Source of the DNA: Ligilactobacillus salitolerans
Lineage (GTDB): Bacteria; Bacillota; Bacilli; Lactobacillales; Lactobacillaceae
Direction of reading: 5' to 3'
Length of the DNA: 49,709 bases
Assembly (NCBI RefSeq): GCF_003864415.1
Contig: NZ_BFFP01000015.1
Span: 1 to 49,709, forward strand
Made by a program: the position numbers and the translations under genes. This document shows positions 32,901-39,357 of the stretch, piece after piece (positions within the stretch are counted from its first letter, which is position 1; the number at the start of each line of letters is the position of its first letter). The notes beneath the pieces are model-generated. The model was not told the origin of the DNA. It worked only from the letters and a program-made list of their open reading frames with translations, and ran no database searches.

Positions 32901-34203
32901 TCAGTCGAAAAATTCAATAGACATGACTAGCTCAGTTCAAAGGTATTCATTTACAATTAAGGCGCCAACAGATTTTTCCACTGTAAATGTTAGATTTGTT
33001 TATGACTCAAATACACTTTATAGAAACAAGTTAGGTAGAGTAAAAATTGAAAAAGGCACTAAAGCAACTGACTATACTGATTCGCCTGATGACAAAGCTG
33101 ATAAAGCAAATTTGGTCTCACAAATTAACATCGATGAAAGCGGAGTTTTAATCCAAGGCAAGAAAATCATGATTGACGGGGACGCAACGATCAAGAATGC
33201 TGTCATCAAGTCAAGCATGATAGATACTTTGGACGCAAGTAAAATAACAGCTGGGACGCTGAACGCTGCTAATGTGAATGTTATCAACATGAATGCCAAT
33301 AACATTGTCACAGGTACATTGAGCGGTATTAAGATTAAATCTGCTGACGGCAATGGTATTTTTTCTGTCCAAGGCAATGATTTGCGTATGCAAAAAAATA
33401 ATGGTGATAATCTTGTGTTCAATACTAATGGTATCTTCTGGAAGAACGGCAGCGGTGATACGTTATTTGAGGTATCAAACAAGGTCACGACTTCTGATAT
33501 CTTTGGTACGTCAGAATATAATGTATATCTGGCGTCTAATAATGAAACTAGGTCAGTTACTTTTGCCACAGCTATGAAAGGCCATGGCAGTGTTGATGAT
33601 TACACCTATGTAGATCACAGGGCGCATGGTGTCTATTCTAGTTTTATGGAAGTCAATACAGGTATTGACGGTGCAAGAAATGTCTATATCAGACCTTTAA
33701 AGGCTGAAGATGAAGTTAGAATCACCGCTTCTGGTGGCACTGATAGCTATGCTAATCTTCGGGCTAGATATGTCTTTGCTGATAGAATCGCTAACAATAA
33801 CAGTCAGACTGATTCAGTAAACCTGTATCTTATGACACATGGAGAAGTTGCCGTTAAGACAACTAACATGGATACCGCCAACTCTGGGTATATGCCTGTA
33901 CGTGCCTCTGGCTTTAACAACGGATCATTAGCAGAGTACAAACAGAATATCTGTGAGGCTGACTTTTCAGCGTTAGATGAGATCAACAAGTCTACTATCT
34001 ATAACTATCAGCTGAAAAATACCCCAGACAAAGATGAAGTTGGGCTGGTCATTGGTGGCGGCTATGACATCTCTAATATCGTTGTGGACGGTGACGGTGT
34101 TAACCAATATCGTATGACCACAGTTGCGTGGAAAGCTATACAGGAACTGGAAGCAAAATTAATTGAATTAAAAGATGAAATAAGTGAATTGAAGGGAGCC
34201 TAA
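29950..34203 (+). CDS. Tail-associated fibre/host-recognition protein
   Basis: A 1,417-aa baseplate/fibre protein. Seen in order: prophage-tail (Tal N-terminal) domain to about residue 360; Ala/Asp coiled coils (about 430-620); two related carbohydrate-binding-like jelly rolls beginning GARNYIENSLPTNSDGW (about 640-810) and GGRNYVTNGNFADGTNGW (about 895-1045); a beta-helical IKNAVIKSSMIDTLDASKI region; and a C-terminal chaperone-like segment with YKQNI, INKSTIYNYQLK and WKAIQELEAKL, which resembles S74-type self-cleaving trimerisation domains. An overlapping TTG at 29944 is an alternative start. Confidence 0.9.
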   Translation: MYFFNKNEELVQVANNFIEAHLIEQINTASQLTFSLKEPLPSSIVKACIPSPNGDGFLMFKILTEDIKESTIEYTCIESAYDELASYGYIKDLRPSAQQARYMLEMVLQGTRWELGLIYNTSNATTNFYYEPILNCIQDIVSLFGLELTFTVSIEGNKITTRRVNMYYQQGKRTGKRFEYGSNALDVERETSTEELYTALVGRGKGEEVDGDDNSDTPDGYGRRITFADIEWKKSNGDPLDKPKGQEYLEDPDATKAYGFDDGKPRIGLVEFEDDEDKDVLIQHTYQKLQELKRPKVQFKASVIDVGDCTLGDTVAIIRHDFHLEYMTRVFKINHDLLDEHNNTVELGDDLSGNDLTSKVNDISNSINQTNQQISYVMTAADGQHKAAYSPNQPKTAKNGDLWYKDLGNGETELYIFNDGWQLVTSTEHQKEIDDAVDQAMQDIDDAAAKANQAITDAGFATDTATTAKQVANSVKGDVTQAKEDSATALTNAKDALDNAKDAKTTATSVSSKVDEVEGKLVDKADKTTVDSINQTVKQQGTLVEQNAEAIKKTAKQSDVDTLTGRVGTVESSNEQLAGEIKQKVSSSDVQGLLDKGGYATQKWTGSQIDQKADEITHTVTDVSNKVDNLNIGARNYIENSLPTNSDGWNFTSGGTADHRVVDGQYLEITRTGGSYHQINRSYPIDGTGWFADIRPGDVFTISLDVSMTSVPTVDSLFYGSLRLNAGSQYVVQAGIWNLKDIIKVANTWYRVSMVIKAEDAWVYDTSKWTQARLIIESQTGSNTDIIRIRKVKLETGTKATDWTPAPEDLATVTALSKVDQKADSISSTVTNNKSDADNKFTNINQTISGIQSTVASKADASQITQLSNQINLKVSQTDFDNMQVGGRNYVTNGNFADGTNGWTKFGNIDTYQIWGDGRLVYSSTKAINGYTGAGQNNIPISGSKGDNTTVSFDACYFGDNPSNYAKYINIIVHYNDNSGTIVSQSKNSIDMTSSVQRYSFTIKAPTDFSTVNVRFVYDSNTLYRNKLGRVKIEKGTKATDYTDSPDDKADKANLVSQINIDESGVLIQGKKIMIDGDATIKNAVIKSSMIDTLDASKITAGTLNAANVNVINMNANNIVTGTLSGIKIKSADGNGIFSVQGNDLRMQKNNGDNLVFNTNGIFWKNGSGDTLFEVSNKVTTSDIFGTSEYNVYLASNNETRSVTFATAMKGHGSVDDYTYVDHRAHGVYSSFMEVNTGIDGARNVYIRPLKAEDEVRITASGGTDSYANLRARYVFADRIANNNSQTDSVNLYLMTHGEVAVKTTNMDTANSGYMPVRASGFNNGSLAEYKQNICEADFSALDEINKSTIYNYQLKNTPDKDEVGLVIGGGYDISNIVVDGDGVNQYRMTTVAWKAIQELEAKLIELKDEISELKGA

Positions 34204-34205
34204 CA

Positions 34206-34334
34206 ATGGATGTTGACGCACAGGAAGTAATCAATGATTTAGCCAATAAGATTGGGACACTTGAAGCTAAGAACTCAATCTTAGCAGCACAAATTAAAGC
34301 CTATCAGAAACAAGAAAAGGAAAGTGAAGAATAA
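34206..34334 (+). CDS. 42-aa coiled-coil phage peptide
   Basis: Starts 3 nt after the fibre stop and encodes 42 aa, MDVDAQEVINDLANKIGTL onwards, a likely short coiled coil. Its TAA overlaps the next ATG (TAATG). Similar small helical proteins follow fibre genes in other Lactobacillales phages; function unknown. Confidence 0.65.
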   Translation: MDVDAQEVINDLANKIGTLEAKNSILAAQIKAYQKQEKESEE

Positions 34335-34576
34335 TGGATATTAAAATTACTAACATCAACTATCGTATTGACGGGGACGGAAACACGTCAGCTATTGCAT
34401 CCACATTTAGCGGTTATGCTAATAGTGAGTCGGTTAATGCTAACGTTGAGTTGCAAGCTGACATGATGCCAGAAGGCAAGACACTGGACGACTTGACACG
34501 TAAAGAGATTGAGTCGTTAAGTCGGGATCGCTTGAGTGAGTTGGTTAAAGTAGAAAAGGCTGAGCCAGCGGAATAA
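34334..34576 (+). CDS. Hypothetical tail-region protein, 80 aa
   Basis: 80 aa starting MDIKITNINYRIDGDGNTSA with a beta-rich N-terminal half and a helical acidic C-terminus. Coupled to the preceding small gene (TAATG). No named family recognised; location suggests a minor tail or fibre-associated protein. Confidence 0.65.
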   Translation: MDIKITNINYRIDGDGNTSAIASTFSGYANSESVNANVELQADMMPEGKTLDDLTRKEIESLSRDRLSELVKVEKAEPAE

Positions 34577-34595
34577 TATTTAATTAAATTAATCT

Positions 34596-34637
34596 AGTCG
34601 CCAAGAAATTCACAGTACGCAAGGGCGGCTATTTTTG
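34596..34637 (+). terminator. Terminator after the tail genes
   Basis: AGTCGCC (34596-34602) pairs with GGCGGCT (34624-34630) over 7 positions with one G-U; ATTTTTG follows. It may be partly read through, since lysis genes follow without an obvious promoter. Confidence 0.55.
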
Positions 34638-34666
34638 TGCAGAAAATAAGAAGGAAGTGAATTTAT

Positions 34667-35065
34667 GTGACATTTAGACAGAAGTTTATTCGTAATCGAA
34701 ACATAGTCAGCAAGTCAGTAACAACGATCTTGTTTTCACTTTTCATGTGGTATGGGAAAGTCCAACAGCTAAAGGATGTCCCCAGTGTTCATGGATACTA
34801 CGCAGTTAGGCATTCGTTTGATAATGGGCTACTTTTTCTAATCGCATTATTGGGGGTGTTTGGTTTATACGTGTCATTTGCAAACAAACATATGGAGCAT
34901 GGTAAAGCGACATTCATAGTAATTGGTGCAGGTCTGTGGTTTGGTTACGCAGGCTTATTTTTGTACCGAGATCTATTGTTCCCTCATCCGCCGACATTAC
35001 AAACGATTTTAATTTCAGCTATCGCAATTTCGTTTTGGCTGGACGCATTGGCAGGTGACTATTGA
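34667..35065 (+). CDS. Membrane protein of the lysis region, 132 aa
   Basis: 132 aa from a GTG with GAAGGAAG upstream. About four hydrophobic segments (TTILFSLFMWYG, LLFLIALLGVFGLYVSF, ATFIVIGAGLWFGYAGLFLY, TILISAIAISFWLDA). Location before the holin suggests a lysis accessory or superinfection-related membrane protein, but no family is recognised. Stop overlaps the next start (TGATG). Confidence 0.7.
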   Translation: MTFRQKFIRNRNIVSKSVTTILFSLFMWYGKVQQLKDVPSVHGYYAVRHSFDNGLLFLIALLGVFGLYVSFANKHMEHGKATFIVIGAGLWFGYAGLFLYRDLLFPHPPTLQTILISAIAISFWLDALAGDY

Positions 35066-35289
35066 TGGATGGAAGCACAGTTGCATTGATAGTCGGTTTT
35101 TTTGGACTTGTTGGCACTTTGTATACGGTGAAAGGGACCTTCAGAAATACCAATGTCGATATTATTGATAAACTTATGCAAGCTAACGACAAAATAGAAA
35201 AATTGCAGAAAGAGAACCTAGAACTCATGGAACAAATAAAGAAATTACAGGATACAGTCAACGATTTAATGGAGGAGTTGGGAGAATGA
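35065..35289 (+). CDS. XhlA-like small membrane/coiled-coil protein
   Basis: 74 aa: one N-terminal membrane helix (STVALIVGFFGLVGTLYTV) then a coiled coil (IEKLQKENLELMEQIKKLQ). This is the layout of XhlA-type haemolysin/lysis accessory proteins that assist holin. Coupled on both sides. Confidence 0.7.
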   Translation: MDGSTVALIVGFFGLVGTLYTVKGTFRNTNVDIIDKLMQANDKIEKLQKENLELMEQIKKLQDTVNDLMEELGE

Positions 35290-35516
35290 AGAAGATTCTT
35301 AATTTTAATCATAAAAGTTTAGCTGCTTGGCTAACGCTAGGTGGCGCTGGCTTGAGTGCTGGTATTGCTATTCTAAAGTTGTTTGGTATCGAGATCACAC
35401 CCGACCAAACTAAAGACGTCACGCTGGCTTATACAGCTATTCTGAACGTACTAGTTGCGGCGGGTATCTTGACGGCACCGACGGATAAGAAGGAGGACAA
35501 TCAGAATGGGAAGTAA
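35286..35516 (+). CDS. Holin (phi LC3-like)
   Basis: 76 aa; forms membrane lesions that release the endolysin. Seen: N-terminal basic region, a hydrophobic helix ([23 protein letters not shown]), a second helix ([16 protein letters not shown]) and a charged tail. The order and the [12 protein letters not shown] ending resemble phi LC3 family holins. GGAGG upstream; overlaps the endolysin start. Confidence 0.82.
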   Translation: MKKILNFNHKSLAAWLTLGGAGLSAGIAILKLFGIEITPDQTKDVTLAYTAILNVLVAAGILTAPTDKKEDNQNGK

Positions 35517-36546
35517 GTTATATGCGGTTGATGTGGCGGATCCGTACCAGACAGTAGCGCAGGCGGTCAATCAGAACGCTGCGATCACAATTATTAAAGC
35601 GACAGAAGGAACTGGCTATGTTAATCCGCGTTGTAATGCTATGTGGGATAACGCAAGCAAGGCTGGAAAGTTGCTTGGGCTCTATCACTATGCACGTGGC
35701 GGTTCAGCGGTAGCAGAAGCCAACTATTTTATCAATAATATTAAGAACTATGTCGGTAAGGCCGTTCTGTTCTTGGATTGGGAAAACGGCTCAAATACCG
35801 CATACGGGTCCACAACATGGGCAAAGTTGTTTGTTGATCGGGTCCACGAGCTAACAGGCGTCTGGTGTGTCCTGTATACAGGCTCTGACGGTTTTGCTCA
35901 GTGTCAAAACATCAAAAGTACCTGTGCAGGCTGGATTGCGGGCTATCCATACAAGAACTGGCCAAGTTTCAAAGAGCCTGGCGATATGCCGTATAATGCG
36001 CATGGCTTTAATGTTATCGGTTGGCAGTTTAGCTCAACTGGTATAGACCACAGTGTGTTCTATCTGACCGCTGACCAGTGGAAGAAGTACGCTAATCCAA
36101 GCAATAAGACGGTATCGAAGCCAACTCCCACTGTTAGCAAACCAGCTCCTAAACCGTCAGCTAAGTGGGTTGTTGAAAAAGCGACCTACAAACTTAAAAC
36201 AGCCGTAAAATTACGTTCTGGTGCATCGACCAGCTCCAAAGTGATCGCCACACTACCCGCTGGCAGCACTGTCGTCACCGACCAAGCAATCATCCAAGGT
36301 GGCTACCGCTGGGTGCGTCAGCCAAGGTCTGGCGGGTATGCTTATCTAGCTACGGGTCCAGCTAATAATACGCTGGAGTACGTGACTAAAGTTAATGCGT
36401 CCGCCGTTCGTTATTACACGGTCAAGAGCGGCGACACGCTGAGTGCAATCGCTAAACGGCTGGGGACTAGCGTTAATGTTCTGGTCGCTAAGAACGGTAT
36501 CAAGAACGCTAACTTGATTCGTGTGGGACAGAAAATTAAATACTAG
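35506..36546 (+). CDS. lys: Endolysin: GH25 muramidase with SH3-like and LysM domains
   Basis: Cleaves peptidoglycan glycan strands at lysis. Seen: GH25 domain (about residues 1-195) with AVDVADPYQ carrying the first catalytic Asp and FLDWEN carrying the Asp/Glu pair, and IGWQFSS; a linker rich in Pro/Lys; an SH3-like cell-wall domain (about 220-290; [20 protein letters not shown]); and a C-terminal LysM (about 300-346; [18 protein letters not shown]). No signal peptide, so export depends on the holin. 346 aa. Confidence 0.95.
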   Translation: MGSKLYAVDVADPYQTVAQAVNQNAAITIIKATEGTGYVNPRCNAMWDNASKAGKLLGLYHYARGGSAVAEANYFINNIKNYVGKAVLFLDWENGSNTAYGSTTWAKLFVDRVHELTGVWCVLYTGSDGFAQCQNIKSTCAGWIAGYPYKNWPSFKEPGDMPYNAHGFNVIGWQFSSTGIDHSVFYLTADQWKKYANPSNKTVSKPTPTVSKPAPKPSAKWVVEKATYKLKTAVKLRSGASTSSKVIATLPAGSTVVTDQAIIQGGYRWVRQPRSGGYAYLATGPANNTLEYVTKVNASAVRYYTVKSGDTLSAIAKRLGTSVNVLVAKNGIKNANLIRVGQKIKY

Positions 36547-36554
36547 AATTATTG

Positions 36555-36590
36555 AAGCTCTGGCAGAAATGCTGGAGCTTTATTTTTTTT
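36555..36590 (+). terminator. Terminator after the endolysin gene
   Basis: AAGCTCTGGCA and TGCTGGAGCTT form an 11-bp stem (two G-U) closed by a GAAA tetraloop, followed by TATTTTTTTT. A strong end to the late operon. Confidence 0.85.
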
Positions 36591-36622
36591 GCAAAAAAAT
36601 TAAAAAAAGTTGTAAAAAGTGG

Positions 36623-36651
36623 TTGTAATTATCTAAGCCTAGGCTTATACT
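36623..36651 (+). promoter_or_regulatory. Promoter of the right-end accessory operon
   Basis: TTGTAA (36623-36628), a 17-bp spacer and TATACT (36646-36651), 45 nt before the start of the acidic protein gene. Independent of the late operon because of the terminator just upstream. Confidence 0.75.
36634..36647. promoter_or_regulatory. 14-bp palindromic operator candidate
   Basis: TAAGCCTAGGCTTA is a perfect palindrome lying inside the promoter spacer and touching the -10 box. It is unlike the CI/Cro operators, so a different repressor is implied. Confidence 0.65.
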
Positions 36652-36695
36652 ATATATGTAATCAAGTAAAGGAAAACAAAAAGGAGATAATCAAC

Positions 36696-37025
36696 ATGGA
36701 CAAAAAAGAAATCGCAAAAGAGTTATTGGAAAAAGGCTACAGCTTCGTCAACGAACACATCACAGTTAATTTTTACCAGATGACAGGTCAAGAGTTCCTT
36801 GACGATGGTTGGACAAGCTACGACGGCTTAAACGTTGACCCTAAAGACAAGTTCGTTGCTTTGATGATTGATGACGATCGTCAAGCAAGCGACTACTACG
36901 GCACATATGATCCAGACAGTGTGCGCAGCTTATCAGACTACGACAGCGACCCAGCAGAGTATCTCAAAGTTGAGTTCATCAACAACAATGATTGGGATGA
37001 CCAGTTAGAAGAAGTAGAAGAATAG
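36696..37025 (+). CDS. Very acidic 109-aa accessory protein
   Basis: Starts at the ATG at 36696 with AAAGGAGA upstream. 109 aa containing about 29 Asp/Glu against 9 Lys/Arg, many Tyr, and an acidic tail (DWDDQLEEVEE). No domain recognised. It has its own promoter with an embedded palindrome and lies between the lysis genes and attR, a common site for lysogenic-conversion or anti-defence genes. DNA mimicry (anti-CRISPR or anti-restriction) is a reasonable guess from composition and place only. Confidence 0.72.
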   Translation: MDKKEIAKELLEKGYSFVNEHITVNFYQMTGQEFLDDGWTSYDGLNVDPKDKFVALMIDDDRQASDYYGTYDPDSVRSLSDYDSDPAEYLKVEFINNNDWDDQLEEVEE

Positions 37026-37032
37026 AGCCCAG

Positions 37033-37057
37033 CCCCCTTAATTGGGGTTTTTGTTTT
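37033..37057 (+). terminator. Weak terminator-like hairpin
   Basis: CCCC-TTAATT-GGGG followed by TTTTTGTTTT between the two accessory genes. The 4-bp stem is short; partial termination is likely. Confidence 0.4.
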
Positions 37058-37072
37058 AAAAGGAGAGAGAAA

Positions 37073-37546
37073 ATGCCAAAAACAAGCAAAGCTCAGCTCA
37101 AGGCAGTTCAGAAGTACGATGCTGAGCACCGAGCTGAAAAACAGTATCGCAACAGGAAATCAGCCGCAGCTACTTTTGTTCGCAAGTACGGCACGTATGC
37201 TGACATCAAAGATCTACAGTCAATTATCGAAGACAGATTACAGGAGGAAAACACAATGATCGCAAACATCGAATTCACATCAGAAGGTACCGCATACCAG
37301 ACTACTATCCAATTTGAACAGCTCAATGACAACAACACGAATTACATCGGCGGGCGGTACGTCGCAACGGCCGCCGTTGACATCTTCAGCGGTCCCGATA
37401 TTGACAAGGACATGGATGCAAGCCTAGAGTGGTACTATACCGATGAGGACATTGCTGACGCAGAGCATGTCAAAGCTTGGTTCTTAGAAAACCTAAAGCA
37501 CGAATACCAAGAGCCAGAAATCAACGGCTTTGAAATCGAAGAATAA
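37073..37546 (+). CDS. Accessory protein with basic N-terminus and nested acidic C-terminal ORF
   Basis: 157 aa. Residues 1-61 are basic and helical (MPKTSKAQLKAVQKYDAEHR, RNRKSAAATFVRKYG), resembling small phage proteins thought to bind DNA; residues 62-157 are very acidic (22 Asp/Glu, 4 Lys/Arg). An AGGAGG (37242-37247) sits 8 nt before an in-frame ATG at 37256, so a separate 96-aa acidic protein is likely also made. Either a fusion of two genes that lost a stop, or a deliberate nested pair. Function unknown. Confidence 0.68.
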   Translation: MPKTSKAQLKAVQKYDAEHRAEKQYRNRKSAAATFVRKYGTYADIKDLQSIIEDRLQEENTMIANIEFTSEGTAYQTTIQFEQLNDNNTNYIGGRYVATAAVDIFSGPDIDKDMDASLEWYYTDEDIADAEHVKAWFLENLKHEYQEPEINGFEIEE

Positions 37547-37553
37547 TTTCCAC

Positions 37554-37581
37554 AGTCCCGAGTGATCGGGGCTATTTTTTT
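37554..37581 (+). terminator. Terminator of the accessory operon
   Basis: AGTCCCG (37554-37560) and CGGGGCT (37567-37573) form a 7-bp stem with one G-U, followed by ATTTTTTT. Confidence 0.78.
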
Positions 37582-37648
37582 ACGCTGAAATAAACTGGTT
37601 TGTTTTAGATCCACAGAAAAAGCGATAAGATGAAGCCATACCTCGATT

Positions 37649-37686
37649 AGCCCTACTCTATACAGCCAGAGCAGGGCTATTTTTAT
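37649..37686 (+). terminator. Second terminator, possible small RNA end
   Basis: AGCCCT-A-CTCT and AGAG-C-AGGGCT form a 10-pair stem with one mismatch (37649-37659 with 37668-37678), followed by ATTTTTATTT. It is only 68 nt past the previous terminator with no gene between. Confidence 0.78.
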
Positions 37687-37763
37687 TTAAATTGATTATC
37701 TTATCAAATTATATTAATGGTATTATTTAATAGTCACAAAAGGAAAACATAGGGGGAATTACA

Positions 37764-39011
37764 TTGGACACCGTATTTGCATTGATTTGGTTTGCTTCAA
37801 TGATCTATTTTTTTGTCTGCCTTTTCACCAAGAAAAGGCGAAAAGGTAAGAAAAAGTGGATCACACTAGCCGTTTCGTTGTTGTCACTTGTCATATTTGC
37901 CGCACTAACGCCCGACACCTCGGAGAAAGCCGATAAGGGACAGCTTGAGAAAACTGAGAAAGTCGCGGTTAAATCTAAGAAGAGTAAGGTTAAGTCTGAT
38001 AAGAAGAAAAACCAGGCTAAGTTACTAGCTATAAAGGAATCGAAGAAGAAAGAATCTGCTAAGCAAGAGAGCTTAAAGAAAGAGCAAGAATCAAAAGAAG
38101 CTTCTTCAAAGAAAGCAGCAGAACAGGCTTCACAAGCTAAGCTCGCCGCTGCTAAGAAGTCAAGCGCCAGTCTTGCTAACTTGGAGTACCAAGGAACGCA
38201 GACAATCAACGTCAATAACGGCGTACCGACGTTCAGCAATGCCGATATGTCGACCGCTAATGGGGCTTGGGAAAAGTACGGCAATCTAGACGGCTTGAAC
38301 CGTGCCACATCCGCAGAAGCTATGCTCAATCAGTCTACAATGCCAAAAGACGGCGAAGAGCGTAGCAGTATCTCGGAAGTTACACCGACCGGGTGGAAGA
38401 ACAAACGCATCGGCGGTGGCTATCTGTTTAACAGATCTCATCTGATCGGTTGGGCTTTGTCGGACGAAAACGCGAACTGGAAGAACTTAATCACTGGTAC
38501 CCGCTCGCTGAACAGCCCGGAAATGTTACGGTTCGAAATGGACACTAAGACCTATCTAGAACAGAGCTCAAGTAATTACGTTCGCTATTCAGTCACTCCT
38601 GTTTTTCGCAGCAATGAGCTTCTAGCTCGGGGCGTCCACATGATGGCTAAATCTGTAGGAAGCAACGCGATCTCGTTCAACGTCTACATATTCAACGTAC
38701 AGAGTGGGGTAAAGCTCAACTATGCAGACGGATCTAGTAACGTGTCTGGAGCCACTACGACCGCATCCACAAGTCAAGGGTCTAGTTCACGATCTAGCTA
38801 CTCCAACAGCGCTCAGAGCCAGCCAGCAAAACAAAGCAGTCAGTCAACTGCTCAAGCCGGGGCCAACGACAATATGACTGTCTACGTAACTCCGACCGGT
38901 AGCAAGTACCACACGCATCCGCATGGACGTGGACACTTTACGCCGACTACATTAAAGGAAGCCAAGGCAGCAGGATTAACTCCATGTAACGTCTGCAATC
39001 CGCCTTCATAA
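37764..39011 (+). CDS. Membrane-anchored DNA/RNA non-specific endonuclease (EndA-like)
   Basis: 415 aa from a TTG with GGGGGA upstream. Seen: two N-terminal hydrophobic helices (about residues 2-18 and 31-46), a long Lys/Ser/Glu-rich linker (about 50-135), the ba-metal nuclease domain (about 140-315) with NRSHLIGWALS holding the catalytic His and WKNLITGTRSLN, then a Ser-rich linker and a C-terminal KYHTHPHGRGH...PCNVCNP zinc-like module. EndA-type enzymes degrade DNA at the cell surface and serve as the DNA-entry nuclease in pneumococcus. Secretion outside the membrane is inferred. Its own terminators lie on both sides. Confidence 0.88.
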   Translation: MDTVFALIWFASMIYFFVCLFTKKRRKGKKKWITLAVSLLSLVIFAALTPDTSEKADKGQLEKTEKVAVKSKKSKVKSDKKKNQAKLLAIKESKKKESAKQESLKKEQESKEASSKKAAEQASQAKLAAAKKSSASLANLEYQGTQTINVNNGVPTFSNADMSTANGAWEKYGNLDGLNRATSAEAMLNQSTMPKDGEERSSISEVTPTGWKNKRIGGGYLFNRSHLIGWALSDENANWKNLITGTRSLNSPEMLRFEMDTKTYLEQSSSNYVRYSVTPVFRSNELLARGVHMMAKSVGSNAISFNVYIFNVQSGVKLNYADGSSNVSGATTTASTSQGSSSRSSYSNSAQSQPAKQSSQSTAQAGANDNMTVYVTPTGSKYHTHPHGRGHFTPTTLKEAKAAGLTPCNVCNPPS

Positions 39012-39020
39012 AAGCAACAC

Positions 39021-39055
39021 AAAGCCCGCTAGACTAACATCCGGCGGGCTTTTTA
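39021..39055 (+). terminator. Terminator at the prophage right end
   Basis: AAAGCCCGC and GCGGGCTTT form a perfect stem followed by TTATTATA. It insulates the comGC remnant from prophage transcription. Confidence 0.82.
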
Positions 39056-39084
39056 TTATACAAATATATTTAGTTATCTCCATT

Positions 39085-39089
39085 GAAAT
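39085..39089. other. attR crossover core
   Basis: GAAAT matching the attL core. The prophage arm has ATATTTAG at 39066-39073; the host arm continues comGC in frame (ATG GCC GTC GTT). Confidence 0.75.
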
Positions 39090-39357
39090 GGCCGTCGTTT
39101 TATTTATTATCAGTCTTTTGATCCTAATTGTGATCCCGAACGTCAGCAAGCAACGGGGGCGAGCACTCAGTATCAATGATCAGGCATTGCAGACAGAACT
39201 CAACTCGCAAGTTGAACTTTATCGAAATGAACATAATCTGGGTGAAGACAGTTCTGTCACACTCGACGAATTAAAAAAGGATGGGTATTTAAGTAATTCG
39301 CAGATTCGCCAGATTCAAAAAGAGCACTTAAAAGTAGGTGGAAACATTGACGATTAG
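39085..39357 (+). pseudogene. comGC: comGC 3' fragment
   Basis: Remaining 90 codons of ComGC starting with the conserved Glu codon, then MAVVLFIISLLILIVIPNVS, the pseudopilin transmembrane helix, and a hydrophilic C-terminal domain. Joined to the 5' piece it makes a 102-aa pseudopilin, normal for ComGC. The ATG at 39088 has no ribosome binding site and lacks the processing motif, so it is not expected to be functional alone. Confidence 0.93.

Larger units (their letters stand above)
2205..39084. mobile_element. Siphovirus prophage integrated in comGC
   Basis: A complete-looking temperate phage of about 36,880 bp bounded by the shared 5-bp GAAAT at 2205-2209 and 39085-39089. All expected modules are present: serine integrase, repressor/Cro/antirepressor, recombination and replication, late regulator, terminase, head, tail, holin and endolysin. 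No structural gene is visibly broken, so it may be inducible. The integrase and lysogeny genes are on the minus strand, nearly everything else on the plus strand. Ends are inferred from restoration of comGC, not from a long direct repeat. Confidence 0.93.

Noticed and set aside
36552-36695. Upstream extension of the acidic protein starting with MKLWQKCW
   Set aside because: This segment spans the terminator and promoter. The AAAGGAGA and ATG at 36696 give a clear start.
2205-39089. A long direct repeat at the prophage ends, as for tyrosine integrases
   Set aside because: Only GAAAT is shared; flanking sequence differs after one or two bases. This fits the serine integrase.
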